DNA of 64,000 nt from positions 1 to 64,000 of the forward strand of contig NZ_KB849778.1 of assembly GCF_000368965.1 (NCBI RefSeq), in the 5' to 3' direction. A program made the position numbers and the translations under genes. Under the pieces are notes generated by a model. That model made no database searches and was not told where the DNA came from. It was given only the letters and a program-made list of their open reading frames with translations. The DNA comes from Acinetobacter calcoaceticus DSM 30006 = CIP 81.8. Its GTDB lineage: Bacteria; Pseudomonadota; Gammaproteobacteria; Pseudomonadales; Moraxellaceae. Positions 1-9,144 of this stretch are shown here, piece after piece (position 1 is the first letter of the stretch; the number at the start of each line of letters is the position of its first letter).

Positions 1-292
1 CGAGTAATTTAAACCAATCAATCAATGATAATATTTCGATCAATCAATCAGTAAAAATCCACACAAGTTGTTCTTCATAATCTCTTAATGATCTTCTTAC
101 TGGTTCGTCACCAGCAAGCTAGGTCGGCTATATTACTCTTAATCTCTTAAAAGTCAACAGGTAATTTCGATATTTTTAAAACTTATTCTCAAAACCAACT
201 TCTTATCAAATTCATTACCTAAAGCAATCAACTCAATTCCAAGTAACTGTTTTTCAACAAGTTTCTATCTGCATCACCGCCGATGGATGTGC
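1..292 (-). promoter_or_regulatory. Leader of an rRNA operon lying left of the window (inferred)
   Basis: No open frame with a ribosome site is visible in the first 380 bases. Read on the minus strand, the region has two consecutive strong promoters followed by a long untranslated leader running out of the left edge. The leader includes a TTGTGTGG segment that resembles the pre-16S leader of enteric rRNA operons. The GC-rich discriminators after both -10 boxes are typical of stringently controlled rRNA promoters. I infer that a 16S rRNA gene starts just beyond base 1; the rRNA itself is not in the window. Confidence 0.6.
130..157 (-). promoter_or_regulatory. Minus-strand promoter P2, probably rRNA
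   Basis: On the minus strand there is a -35 TTGACT (152-157), a 16-base spacer and a -10 TAATAT (130-135), then the GC-rich start GCCGACC. It lies about 160 bases downstream of P1 in the same direction, giving the tandem arrangement usual for rRNA operons. Confidence 0.55.
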
Positions 293-320
293 ATTATAGA
301 CTATTAAATTCCCTTGGCAA
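293..320 (-). promoter_or_regulatory. Minus-strand promoter P1, probably rRNA
   Basis: On the minus strand there is a -35 TTGCCA (315-320), a 16-base spacer and a perfect -10 TATAAT (293-298), followed by a GC-containing discriminator. It points left into the untranslated leader, consistent with an upstream rRNA promoter. Confidence 0.6.
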
Positions 321-380
321 TACCTTTTTTCATATTAGTAAAACAACAGTTCGCTTTTTAATCAAAAATGCTAAAAATAG

Positions 381-1448
381 TCATTTTTTATATAAACATG
401 GTTGTAAAAGCATCAATTTATCTAATATTTTTTCGTCCTGATTCTTTTCCTGCCACCTAAGTGGGCGACAATCAATATATTCACAATATCCACCTTCACC
501 TTGTAGACATTGTTCATTCCAACTTAATTGATATTGGAAGCTTCCTACATATCCAGCAGCCAATCCAAACTTGTAGTCGCCACGGCTTTGTGCATAAAGT
601 TCAAAAATAATTTTTCCATTTTTTTTACATTGCCAAGAAAATTCTCTTGGCAAATACATCTCTTTATCATTGGGTGTTCTAACTTTTGGATAAACGCGAT
701 GGATATGTAAATTTACATCTTCAGTAAAGCTTTCAACAGGCTTACCAAATTCTTGAATATCTAACCTTGAACATAAGATGATATTCCACTGATTTCTTAT
801 TTGTGTAAATGTAAGCTGAGTCGTTTCATTTAAATTAATAATTTGGCATGTATAGAAACATAAAGATAAAAACGGTAAATGTAGAGCCCTTGCATGTTTA
901 AAGCGTCCTAATCCTTCAACTTGATACTTTTGTCCTTTATAAAAAATTTCACCCTCACATAAACATAAGGTTGACCAATAGTCTGAGACTCCCCACTGTA
1001 ATGCAGAAGTATTAGAGATATTTTCTGGAATCTGAATAGTAAGATCACATCCCATTTCCGAGTCTAGTCGCTGAAGATGGATCTTTGGGATTTTCCACTC
1101 AATCAAATCTGTTTTATCAAACTGATATTGTTTTGAGTCAAACTGGCATTGCCGCCGAATAGAATAAGTTTTTAAATGTCCTACACTATGTTGGCTATTA
1201 CTTACAAGTACAGTTGCAGTATCGATTGCCGAAGTCGTAATTGAGTGATTGTTATAGCAAAGAGGAATGCGCGGCTGTCCAACCATACTAATGTAATTAA
1301 AATAGCGCAGTGGAGCCGGTAGATTTGGAAGGATTAAACCTTGATAAACAATTTTAAAGAAGCCGCGAGAAGGTTGATAGACAACCCCCTCTTTGGCATT
1401 AAGGCCCAGCTGCTGTAATTGATTAATTTGATTCATCAACATAGGCAT
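381..1448 (-). CDS. Conserved Acinetobacter protein, DUF6670-like
   Basis: A 355-residue protein with no signal peptide and no membrane helix that I can see. It is rich in beta-type sequence and has a Cys-rich C-terminal part (GGYCEYIDCRP). From memory it matches a family annotated as DUF6670 in Acinetobacter. Its mid-section (VEGLGRFKHARA) vaguely recalls the lipocalin-like AttH/CrtC hydratase fold, but that is only an impression. It starts 17 bases after the pssA stop on the same strand, so it is probably the last gene of an rlmJ-pssA-unknown operon and could act on lipids. Function unknown. Confidence 0.75.
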   Translation of the reverse strand: MPMLMNQINQLQQLGLNAKEGVVYQPSRGFFKIVYQGLILPNLPAPLRYFNYISMVGQPRIPLCYNNHSITTSAIDTATVLVSNSQHSVGHLKTYSIRRQCQFDSKQYQFDKTDLIEWKIPKIHLQRLDSEMGCDLTIQIPENISNTSALQWGVSDYWSTLCLCEGEIFYKGQKYQVEGLGRFKHARALHLPFLSLCFYTCQIINLNETTQLTFTQIRNQWNIILCSRLDIQEFGKPVESFTEDVNLHIHRVYPKVRTPNDKEMYLPREFSWQCKKNGKIIFELYAQSRGDYKFGLAAGYVGSFQYQLSWNEQCLQGEGGYCEYIDCRPLRWQEKNQDEKILDKLMLLQPCLYKK

Positions 1449-1465
1449 ACCGAACCTCTTCTATT

Positions 1466-2299
1466 TTATGTTTTTATTGTTTCGTTACTCTTGCGTGCAA
1501 ATAATGTCGTAACAAAACCAGATAGAGCATAGATTATTGAAACGGTCAAAATGCCCATTGGAATATTATAAGTGATTGCTGCAAAAATCAGTACTACTGG
1601 CAACATAACTACAAAAGGAACTCTTTTACGGTCCATTTGTTTGAAAGAGTAATATTTGATATTGGAGATCATGAGTAATCCCACAACAACCATAAGAACA
1701 GCATTAATGGTTTTAATCGCAATATCACGTAAATCAAAAATGAAAGGATAGTCGCGAGCAACCCACACGAGTGAAATAATGATAATGGCAGCCAATGGAC
1801 TTGCAATTCCGATAAAATAGCGCTTATCAACCACACCAATTTGCACATTAAAACGTGCTAAACGGAAAGCTGCACATGCTGTATAAACAAAACAACATGC
1901 CAAGCCAATACGACCCAGATCATGCAAACTCCAGCTATACATAAGCATTGCAGGAGCTACACCAAAAGCCAATAAGTCTGAAAGAGAGTCATATTGCTCG
2001 CCAAAAGCACTTTGTGCGCCAATAGCTCGAGCAACTCGCCCATCTAAACCATCGAGTAAAGCTGCAATAAAGATAGCATAAATAGCTTGGGTAAAATCCC
2101 CATTCATACTCGCAATGATGGAATAGAAACCAGACAACAAAGCGGCTGTCGTAATTAAGTTAGGCCAAAGATAAATTCCTCGGCGCTTCACTTTTTGTCC
2201 TTCCGGATTATCTTCTTCTTCAACCACTTCGAATGTAATCCCATCAAATGAATGTTCATTATGAGTTAAATCTTGCTCTGGTTTAGGCGCATTTGTCAT
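1466..2299 (-). CDS. pssA: CDP-diacylglycerol--serine O-phosphatidyltransferase
   Basis: Makes phosphatidylserine from CDP-diacylglycerol and serine in the inner membrane, the first step toward phosphatidylethanolamine. The CDP-alcohol phosphotransferase signature is complete: DG-x2-AR-x8-G-x3-D-x3-D at about residues 86-108. It is followed by several hydrophobic helices running to the C-terminus. A roughly 40-residue acidic/basic cytosolic N-terminus precedes the first helix. The 277 residues and multi-pass layout fit the integral-membrane type II (Bacillus-like) enzyme rather than the soluble E. coli PssA. It sits 41 bases after rlmJ on the same strand. Confidence 0.9.
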   Translation of the reverse strand: MTNAPKPEQDLTHNEHSFDGITFEVVEEEDNPEGQKVKRRGIYLWPNLITTAALLSGFYSIIASMNGDFTQAIYAIFIAALLDGLDGRVARAIGAQSAFGEQYDSLSDLLAFGVAPAMLMYSWSLHDLGRIGLACCFVYTACAAFRLARFNVQIGVVDKRYFIGIASPLAAIIIISLVWVARDYPFIFDLRDIAIKTINAVLMVVVGLLMISNIKYYSFKQMDRKRVPFVVMLPVVLIFAAITYNIPMGILTVSIIYALSGFVTTLFARKSNETIKT

Positions 2300-2340
2300 T
2301 ATTTTCTATTCCAAACATGTGCATTGATTTAAGTTAACTG

Positions 2341-3198
2341 TTATTCACCTACTAACCAGCGAACAGCAGCATGGCCACCAATTTCTTGCATACGTAGATG
2401 CGGGAATAACCACTGTAGGGCTTGGTCAGCTTGTTCAGAGAACTGCCAAGGTGGATTAATCACCAATAGACCACAACCATTTAAGCCTACAGGTGTATCA
2501 TCTGGCCATACACAGATTTCACAAACCAATTGACGGCGAATACCTGTTTTGAACATTTTCTTTTCAAAACGCTCAATCATCGCTCGGTCTTTAATTGGAT
2601 ACCAAACTGCAAAAACACCTGTTGGCCATTTTTTATAAGCTTGTTGTAAAAGTTCAACTAATTGCGGAAAGTCTTTACGCTCTAATTCGTAAGGCGGGTC
2701 AATCATGACCAAACCACGTTTTTCTTTCGGTGGAATAACGCCGAGCAAGCCTTCGTATGCATCACGCTCATGTAAACCTGCACGTTTATCATAAATGTTA
2801 TGTCGCAATTGCTCAAAAACATCACGTTGCATTTCAAACACGGTTGCTTTATCAATCTCACGCATACCTTGCAAAGCAAACCATGGTGACCCCGGATAAC
2901 TACCCTTACCTTCTTCAGAACGTAACTGTTCTACTAACTTCAAATATTGCTGGATTGCTTCAGGTGCCTGACGCTTTTCCATTTCAGATATCTGAACTAG
3001 TCGATGAATGCCTGTAAGAAACTCTCCAGATTTTTGTGAAGGTGCCAGAGATAAATTATATTTTCCTGCACCTCCATGCGTATCGATATAACGATAAGGT
3101 TTATCTTTAGCATTTAAACGGTTGAGAAGCTGTAGCAAAAGCACATGCTTCATAACATCTGCAAAGTTGCCCGCATGGAAATGGTGACGGTAATTCAT
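2341..3198 (-). CDS. rlmJ: 23S rRNA (adenine(2030)-N6)-methyltransferase
   Basis: SAM-dependent methyltransferase that methylates A2030 of 23S rRNA. The N-terminus MNYRHHFHAGNFADV is characteristic of the RlmJ (COG2961) family, and the catalytic N6-adenine methylase tetrad DPPY lies at residues 167-170. The length of 285 residues is normal for the family. It is divergent from the 2OG oxygenase gene across a 117-base gap, so a promoter is expected there. pssA follows closely downstream. Confidence 0.9.
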   Translation of the reverse strand: MNYRHHFHAGNFADVMKHVLLLQLLNRLNAKDKPYRYIDTHGGAGKYNLSLAPSQKSGEFLTGIHRLVQISEMEKRQAPEAIQQYLKLVEQLRSEEGKGSYPGSPWFALQGMREIDKATVFEMQRDVFEQLRHNIYDKRAGLHERDAYEGLLGVIPPKEKRGLVMIDPPYELERKDFPQLVELLQQAYKKWPTGVFAVWYPIKDRAMIERFEKKMFKTGIRRQLVCEICVWPDDTPVGLNGCGLLVINPPWQFSEQADQALQWLFPHLRMQEIGGHAAVRWLVGE

Positions 3199-3315
3199 GT
3201 TGACTTTAATTCCTCAATTCAACAAATAGTTTAACATGAAAAAAATATTCTTTCGTAAGGTTGTGATCATCTAAAATAGAGCAGCTTGATATTTTTACGA
3301 TCTACTCGAGGTTAT

Positions 3316-3921
3316 ATGCTCTCTCACCTGCTTCCGGACTCATGGGATCTGGATCAAATTCTGGATGACTTAAATACGCATGGCTTTGCTATAATTAATC
3401 AAGCCTATTCGGATCAATATCGCGCGCAAGTCGCCAAAGAGTGTAGCTATCATATTGATGAATTTAGAGAAGCTGGTATTCAAAATGGTGTGGTGAGCAA
3501 TATTCGTAGTGACCATATTCTCTGGATTAATGATCAACTCCCTATTGCTCAACAACATATTGAAACCTTAACTTCATTTTCGCAAAGTCTAAATCAAGCA
3601 TTCTATTTAGGAATTAAAGAAGTTGAAGCTCATTTTGCCCGTTATAATTTGGGTGAGTTTTATGCTTTACACCGAGACAATCCTCAACAAAAAAATGATC
3701 GTATTATCTCAACAGTCTATTATTTACATCCAGAATGGCAAGAAGATTGGAGTGGTCAATTACGACTGCAAGATAAAAATGAGAAATGGCATATTGTTAA
3801 CCCGGAACCCAATCGACTGGTGATATTTCAAAGCAACTTATTGCATGAAGTATTGGCTTCAAAGCAACAGAGGCTCTCGATTACGGCTTGGCTTCGTAGC
3901 GGAAATTCTATCTGGGTTTAA
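3316..3921 (+). CDS. 2OG-Fe(II) oxygenase family protein
   Basis: A 201-residue protein with the jelly-roll dioxygenase pattern: H119-x-D121 (ALHRD), a distal H177 (NLLHEV) and an Arg in RLSITAWLR that would bind 2-oxoglutarate. These are the Fe(II) and cosubstrate ligands of prolyl-hydroxylase-like enzymes. The substrate is unknown. I chose ATG 3316 because GAGG (3308-3311) lies just upstream; an in-frame TTG at 3286 would add ten residues. The gene is followed 67 bases later by a small helical protein, probably in one transcript. Confidence 0.82.
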   Translation: MLSHLLPDSWDLDQILDDLNTHGFAIINQAYSDQYRAQVAKECSYHIDEFREAGIQNGVVSNIRSDHILWINDQLPIAQQHIETLTSFSQSLNQAFYLGIKEVEAHFARYNLGEFYALHRDNPQQKNDRIISTVYYLHPEWQEDWSGQLRLQDKNEKWHIVNPEPNRLVIFQSNLLHEVLASKQQRLSITAWLRSGNSIWV

Positions 3922-3988
3922 AAGCTACTCTTTAAATTTAGTAAATGAACCCGATATAAATGCTATTGATCAAGAGGGGCTAGGGCGT

Positions 3989-4516
3989 ATGTCTATTGAA
4001 AGTAAAACGATTGTGAACAGAATTGGTGAGACAGATCAACTTTATTTGACTGAAAATACGCCTGAACTTGCTTTGGAGCGTGCCGATTTACGCTTGCAAC
4101 TTGTCATATTAAGTCATGTTCGCCAAGAGCAGCTTCATTTTTTACAAGAAGCGATTGTTTTACTTGAACAAGCTCGTATGGAATATGAAGAGATGCCATT
4201 GAGTTTATATCTAAATTTATCTTTGCAGTTGGCTAAGGCCTATATGCTTTATTTTGAATTAAATAAAGAAAAACGTTTTGCGTTGATTACTCAACAAATT
4301 TTGAAGCCATTAGCCCACTATGAACATGCAGATATATATTTCTTCTTGGCTTATGCATCAGCAGCGCGAGAAGAGTCAGCACTAACCAGACATTGGTTAA
4401 CTAAATATTTATCAACGAGTACATGTGATCTAGAATTACTTCACGCACATTCTGTCTTTAATTCAGTTCGCCAAGAACCATGGTATAAAAATTTAGTAAA
4501 ATCAAAAACGCACTAA
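3989..4516 (+). CDS. Hypothetical helical protein, TPR-like
   Basis: A 175-residue soluble protein of mostly amphipathic helices with repeated Leu/Ala/Tyr spacing (for example LYLNLSLQLAKAYMLYFEL). This suggests short TPR-like helical hairpins, but I recognise no named family. The frame is open from 3845, inside the preceding gene, but the ATG at 3989 is preceded by GAGGGG and AGGG and avoids a long overlap. It is probably co-transcribed with the 2OG oxygenase gene and is followed by a clear terminator. Confidence 0.7.
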   Translation: MSIESKTIVNRIGETDQLYLTENTPELALERADLRLQLVILSHVRQEQLHFLQEAIVLLEQARMEYEEMPLSLYLNLSLQLAKAYMLYFELNKEKRFALITQQILKPLAHYEHADIYFFLAYASAAREESALTRHWLTKYLSTSTCDLELLHAHSVFNSVRQEPWYKNLVKSKTH

Positions 4517-4532
4517 ATATTTAATTTGAATC

Positions 4533-4571
4533 GGCCTGTTCTATATCTCATGTAAAACAGGCCTTATTTTT
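4533..4571 (+). terminator. Rho-independent terminator
   Basis: Stem GGCCTGTT (4533-4540) pairs with AACAGGCC (4556-4563), followed by TTATTTTT. It closes the 2OG oxygenase/TPR-like transcript. Confidence 0.8.
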
Positions 4572-4574
4572 AAC

Positions 4575-4820
4575 TTATCTCTTTACACTATCTTCATGTA
4601 GTTGTTCATTCAGCTCATCAATAACCACAATCCATTCATCATCTTTTTCCCAATGGCTCTTTAAAAAATCGCTTTGACCGTTTGACCAAAAAGAGGCTTC
4701 ATGTAATTTCTGATCAGCCGGCAATTGATGTGTTTTGATAAAGCTCTCGATACTTGCTTCATCCGAATCTAAACCCAGCTGATCAAATAAAAGTTCTAAA
4801 GTAGGTTGCTGCTCAAACAT
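4575..4820 (-). CDS. DUF2789 family protein
   Basis: A small acidic protein of 81 residues. The pattern of an N-terminal LFDQLGLDSD, a central Phe-Ile-x-x-His and a C-terminal acidic helix with WIVVIDELNEQLH matches DUF2789, a gammaproteobacterial family of unknown function. It has its own upstream gap of about 175 bases and is not obviously part of the mdh transcript. Confidence 0.8.
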   Translation of the reverse strand: MFEQQPTLELLFDQLGLDSDEASIESFIKTHQLPADQKLHEASFWSNGQSDFLKSHWEKDDEWIVVIDELNEQLHEDSVKR

Positions 4821-4950
4821 TGTTATTCTCCTATAACTTGTTTTAAATCATCTATTAACTAATCTAACAATAAAACCTTTTTATATGCATGATAATGTTT
4901 ATATTTTCTTGTTGTTTTTTGTGTTTGGTTTCGAATGATTAAATATAAAA

Positions 4951-4976
4951 AAGCACTCTAAAAAGAGTGCTTTTTT
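4951..4976 (-). terminator. Rho-independent terminator of mdh
   Basis: Stem AAGCACTCT (4951-4959) / AGAGTGCTT (4964-4972) is flanked by A- and T-runs. It lies just past the mdh stop on the minus strand and can also act on the plus strand. Confidence 0.8.
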
Positions 4977-4995
4977 AACTTATCAAAAAGATAAA

Positions 4996-5982
4996 TTATT
5001 TCAACATGTCAGCAATCGCTGCACGTTCTTCTTCAAGCTCATTTAACGTAAAGTTAATACGTTCACGGCTGAATTCATCAATTTCTAAACCTTGAACGAT
5101 TTTGTATTCGCCGTTCTCAGTTGTTACAGGGAAACCGAACATAACGCCTTCTGGAATACCATAAGAACCATCAGATGGAATACCCATAGTTACCCATTTG
5201 CCGTTTGTACCAAGTGCCCAGTCGCGCATATGGTCAATTGCAGCGTTAGCAGCAGAAGCAGCAGAAGACAAACCACGTGCTTCGATAATCGCAGCACCAC
5301 GTTTACCAACAGTTGGAAGGAACACATCTTTGTTCCATGCCACATCGTTGATTTTGTCTTTTAAGCTTTCGCCATTTGCAGTTGCAAAACGGTAGTCAGC
5401 ATACATTGTTGGAGAGTGGTTACCCCAAACTGTTAAGTGTTCGATATCAGCAACTGCAACACCAGCTTTTTGAGCAACTTGAGTCAACGCACGGTTGTGG
5501 TCAAGACGCAACATAGCAGTGAAGTTTTTCGCTGGAAGGTCTGGAGCAGAGTTCATAGCGATGTAAGCGTTAGTGTTTGCAGGGTTACCTACAACTAACA
5601 CTTTAACATCACGACTAGCAACTTCGTTTAATGCTTGACCTTGACCGATGAAAATTTCACCGTTAACTTTTAACAAGTCAGCACGTTCCATACCAGGACC
5701 ACGTGGACGAGAACCTACCAATAAAGCGTAGTCAGCATCTTTAAATGCAACTTTCGGATCATCAGTCCCGATCATGCCAGCCAATAAAGGGAAAGCACAG
5801 TCATCAAGTTCCATCATTACGCCTTTAAGCGCTTGTTGAGCTTTTTCAACTGGAACTTCAAGCAATTGTAAAATAACAGGTTGATCTTTACCTAACATTT
5901 CACCGCTTGCGATACGGAATAATAAGCTGTAACCAATTTGACCTGCAGCGCCAGTCACGGCAACACGAACGGGTTGCTTCAT
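4996..5982 (-). CDS. mdh: Malate dehydrogenase
   Basis: NAD-dependent oxidation of malate to oxaloacetate in the TCA cycle. The protein has 328 residues. The N-terminal Rossmann motif is [13 protein letters not shown], the substrate-binding arginines sit in [11 protein letters not shown], the second substrate Arg is in MLRLDHNRA, and the catalytic His is in [10 protein letters not shown]. The length and sequence place it in the MDH type 1 group shared with cytosolic eukaryotic enzymes, not the E. coli type. The GGAGA ribosome site is well placed before ATG 5982. Confidence 0.95.
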   Translation of the reverse strand: MKQPVRVAVTGAAGQIGYSLLFRIASGEMLGKDQPVILQLLEVPVEKAQQALKGVMMELDDCAFPLLAGMIGTDDPKVAFKDADYALLVGSRPRGPGMERADLLKVNGEIFIGQGQALNEVASRDVKVLVVGNPANTNAYIAMNSAPDLPAKNFTAMLRLDHNRALTQVAQKAGVAVADIEHLTVWGNHSPTMYADYRFATANGESLKDKINDVAWNKDVFLPTVGKRGAAIIEARGLSSAASAANAAIDHMRDWALGTNGKWVTMGIPSDGSYGIPEGVMFGFPVTTENGEYKIVQGLEIDEFSRERINFTLNELEEERAAIADMLK

Positions 5983-6193
5983 GTAATTGTCTCCAATGAA
6001 TGTCCTTAATCTAGCTAAATAGGAATTCCATCTAACTAAATCATCATAAACGGCAAAGATTGTACTCTAAAGATGTGGCAGATGCATGTAAAAGCGACTC
6101 ATTTTCACCAAAAGTCTGATAGAAAATACAAATTAATATTTACAAAAAGATTCAATGCATGGTCAGCATTTTTTTACGAAATGATCGTCATCT

Positions 6194-6856
6194 TTAGTAA
6201 CTGCCTTTAATCGTGATTTCACCTGGGCAATTCGATACCACATGATTTGCACATTGTTTATATTGGCCTTTTACCGTGTAACACACCTTCACTTCCGTTA
6301 AAACAACATCTGAACGAGATAACTGACAACTTAAACGAATACCATTTTGAGGCAGGCTCGGATTAAGACGAGTAAATTGCTGTTTTAAGGCGGACTGTTG
6401 AACTTCAACATTTGTCGAACTTGTAAGGCTAGCTGGAATTTTTAAACGTTCAGCAAAGTTAATGACTGTCCGGAAATATTGACTTGCATTCATAGGAACG
6501 CACCCCCCTACACTTTTCCAAAGCTGCACACGGGCATTGTTGTCAGGCATGACCCGAGCTACGACTTTAGATTGTAATGGAGAGAGAGCGGCCGAACTTT
6601 CTGTTGAACAATCGGTTTGATTTGTTTCTGGCATGAGGCCTGTAATTGTCAATGAATATCCTTCAAGACATTTACGCTGTTTTTGTTTAGAGGGATCTAA
6701 CGCACATACGGCAGGTGTCATTTGTACATGCATAACGTACCCCTGCAAATTAACAGGTTCGGCATGCAAAACGGAACTCATCAATCCCACCCCTGCACAG
6801 ATAAGCCACCATGCAAGTTGCAAAATTGAACGAAGTTCCAAATATCTATATTTCAT
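6194..6856 (-). CDS. Secreted RNase T2-fold protein lacking the catalytic residues
   Basis: A 220-residue protein with a signal peptide that probably ends at VLHA (residue 32). The order of motifs follows E. coli RNase I: a TPAVC segment, a CAS I region (SLTITGLMPE, residues 68-77), a CAS II region ending GGC at 117-119, YFRTVINF, IRLSCQ, LTEV and a C-terminal NCPGEITIKGSY. The CAS I His is Thr72 and its Trp is Met75. In CAS II the His, Glu, Lys/Arg and His positions read Gln, Leu, Ser and Val. The fold is recognisable but the RNase chemistry should be gone. I recall from memory an A. baumannii RNase T2-family protein linked to surface colonisation, which may be this gene. It lies 57 bases after the lytic transglycosylase gene, suggesting a shared transcript. 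Confidence 0.75.
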   Translation of the reverse strand: MKYRYLELRSILQLAWWLICAGVGLMSSVLHAEPVNLQGYVMHVQMTPAVCALDPSKQKQRKCLEGYSLTITGLMPETNQTDCSTESSAALSPLQSKVVARVMPDNNARVQLWKSVGGCVPMNASQYFRTVINFAERLKIPASLTSSTNVEVQQSALKQQFTRLNPSLPQNGIRLSCQLSRSDVVLTEVKVCYTVKGQYKQCANHVVSNCPGEITIKGSY

Positions 6857-6913
6857 TTAATTAAAACTTGAATATGCCAATTAAAAGAAGATCCATCATC
6901 AACAACCTTAAAC

Positions 6914-8899
6914 TTAAGGCGATGTACGCATTGGAATGACTTTCATACGTTGTGATAACGATTGAGCCCCTTGCCCCAATATTACACCGTAATGTGTTGC
7001 ATTAGTCATGACATGCTTGACATAGTCTCTGGTTTCTAACAATGGAATTGTCTCTGTATATTGGTCAGCTGGAATTGATTGATAGTCCGGTTGCCAACGT
7101 CTTGCCCGATTAGGTCCCGCATTATACCCTGCCGTAGCCAAAACAGGGTTATTGCTTAACTGCCCTTGAATCATCGACAAATAAAATGTTCCATATCGAA
7201 TATTGGTATTCATTTCACTTAATGCCGCTGGATTATAAGTTTCACCCATTTGACGTGCAATCAACTTCGCCGTATCAGGCATAATTTGCATAAGACCGCC
7301 CGCTCCAACGTGAGAACGTGCGGAGGTAACAAACCGACTTTCTTGTCGCATTAAACCATAAGCCCACGCTGGATCAATTCCTGCATTGTAACTATGACTT
7401 ACAACATTAGTCTTATGAGGCGTCACATAGCGATACGTATCATTATGTTTATTTGTTGTACGATCTGCTGCATAAATTGCACGGTCATACCACCCCATGT
7501 CATGGGCACGCTTTGCCGCAGCTAACAACACACCATCATCATGTTGAAGATAAGCTTGTCGAACTGCCCAGTTCCATTCTCGGTTAGTATAGGTTGGATT
7601 TGCATTAATACGTCTTAAAGTAAAAGCACGATTAAAGTGAACATTCTGATCTAAACGTCTTAAATCACTTGAAGTGGGCTGATCATCGTAAGGCTGATGA
7701 TTATAACGTTCACCCAAACGATCTTTTGCTAAAAGGTTGTGATAGTCATCACCACTTTCAGCTAATTTTTTATAAATACGTTGTGCAGTATTTTTCGAAC
7801 CACTATCACCGCGCTGCTCTGTTGCACGAGCAAGCCAATATTGCCAGCGGTCTTCTTGTTTTTGTGTAACGGTCATACTATCAATGGCACGGATTAAACT
7901 TTCCCACGCACCAAATCGAATTGCCTGACGCGCATAAATTTCAGCTTCTTCCGGACTTAGAGGATAACCATAACTTGCATCAAAATATTGAAGAACTTCA
8001 CGATTGAAATTATTTTTCATGACCGTGGTGCCACCAATATAAGCCACGGTTCGATATAAATACTTTTGTATATTCTCTGGTGTACCTTGAGCGACACGTT
8101 GAACATTCGAAAAAGCATTGCTTAAGTCATTATTAGCCAAACGACCTAATGCAAAAATCAAATACGCATAATCTGTATCATTTGTTTTAGGTGCACTCCA
8201 CAAATAATTGAGTGGATTAGCCTGAATTTGGTTAAGCTGCGCCAACGACAAATTCATTCCCAAAGTCTGTGCGGTAGCAAGGGCCTGCCCTGTTAAACCA
8301 GAACGTAACTGCACCCAAAGACGTTGTTGTTTATCTTGCTGACTCATTAATGGGCTAGATAACATCAAGCGTCCTAAGCCCACACAAGATTCAGGTTGCG
8401 ATTCGGTGGCTAACCATACATCTTTGTATTCAGCAAAAACTAATGCATCACCGGTTTTAGCTCTCACCTGTGCCAATGCGCAATTTTCGGCCTGATCAGG
8501 ATTAGTTACATAGGATAATAAAGGTTGTGCAGATGCGAAGTCAGCTTGTTTAACTTTTTCTTCAACATAATCGGCTGCTAATTTCTCAGCCATTGCTGAT
8601 TGAGGATAACGTTGGGCAAAACTTACAATCGAAGCTGAAGGTTGAAAGCCAAGATTGGTATTAAGTTTCCAATATTCCGGATAATATCCCAATACATCAT
8701 TTTGCATAGCAAGCTGATATTGGTCTAATAATGCTGTATTGCCACTATTTGCAGCGTTTAATGCGTCATTAAACTGCTCTTCGGCAGCATAGGTAAATGA
8801 ACAACCAAGTAAACACATAGCTCCTAACCAGCTACGATGCATATATTTATTTGTCATTACACGACTATGGATTGATGAGCTCTTTCTACTTGGTCTCAT
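6914..8899 (-). CDS. slt: Soluble lytic murein transglycosylase
   Basis: Periplasmic enzyme that cleaves the MurNAc-GlcNAc bond with formation of 1,6-anhydro-MurNAc, used in cell-wall turnover. The 661 residues comprise an export signal (LLGCSFTYAAEE), a long alpha-superhelical region (about 40-480) and a C-terminal goose-lysozyme-like SLT domain. That domain has catalytic Glu520 in MRQESRF, then GAGGLMQIMP and AGYNAGPNRARRW. The start is uncertain: ATG 8899 gives a long n-region, while ATG 8857 gives a more ordinary signal peptide; neither has a strong ribosome site. LLGC could also be read as a weak lipobox. The pseudo-RNase gene follows downstream. Confidence 0.9.
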   Translation of the reverse strand: MRPSRKSSSIHSRVMTNKYMHRSWLGAMCLLGCSFTYAAEEQFNDALNAANSGNTALLDQYQLAMQNDVLGYYPEYWKLNTNLGFQPSASIVSFAQRYPQSAMAEKLAADYVEEKVKQADFASAQPLLSYVTNPDQAENCALAQVRAKTGDALVFAEYKDVWLATESQPESCVGLGRLMLSSPLMSQQDKQQRLWVQLRSGLTGQALATAQTLGMNLSLAQLNQIQANPLNYLWSAPKTNDTDYAYLIFALGRLANNDLSNAFSNVQRVAQGTPENIQKYLYRTVAYIGGTTVMKNNFNREVLQYFDASYGYPLSPEEAEIYARQAIRFGAWESLIRAIDSMTVTQKQEDRWQYWLARATEQRGDSGSKNTAQRIYKKLAESGDDYHNLLAKDRLGERYNHQPYDDQPTSSDLRRLDQNVHFNRAFTLRRINANPTYTNREWNWAVRQAYLQHDDGVLLAAAKRAHDMGWYDRAIYAADRTTNKHNDTYRYVTPHKTNVVSHSYNAGIDPAWAYGLMRQESRFVTSARSHVGAGGLMQIMPDTAKLIARQMGETYNPAALSEMNTNIRYGTFYLSMIQGQLSNNPVLATAGYNAGPNRARRWQPDYQSIPADQYTETIPLLETRDYVKHVMTNATHYGVILGQGAQSLSQRMKVIPMRTSP

Positions 8900-9052
8900 A
8901 AATGTGTTAAACCCTGACTATTCACCTTCAGAGCATAGTTTAATTAGTCTTCGTACTTTCTTTTGTTGTGTTATGTAACTCTCTGATTCAGCATCATTAA
9001 AATTTACATAATTTACTTCAAAAAAACCGTGTCATGTTCTGAAGGTTTACTG

Positions 9053-9082
9053 TTATCGGTTCGGCCCAAATACTGCTATAAT
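9053..9082 (+). promoter_or_regulatory. Promoter of miaB
   Basis: -35-like TTATCG (9053-9058), an 18-base spacer and a perfect -10 TATAAT (9077-9082), 63 bases before the miaB ATG, in the divergent gap with slt. Confidence 0.55.
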
Positions 9083-9144
9083 GAATGGTTTGACCCATTT
9101 TGGGCAAATTTATTCTTTTTTAGATCGATCTGTTAGGAGCCTGC

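Noticed and set aside
3845..3988. Longer N-terminus for the TPR-like protein, overlapping the 2OG oxygenase gene
   Set aside because: It would overlap coding sequence by 77 bases and lacks a ribosome site, whereas ATG 3989 has GAGGGG/AGGG upstream.
5092..5395. Plus-strand frames inside mdh
   Set aside because: They are opposite the strongly conserved malate dehydrogenase and have no ribosome site or family resemblance.
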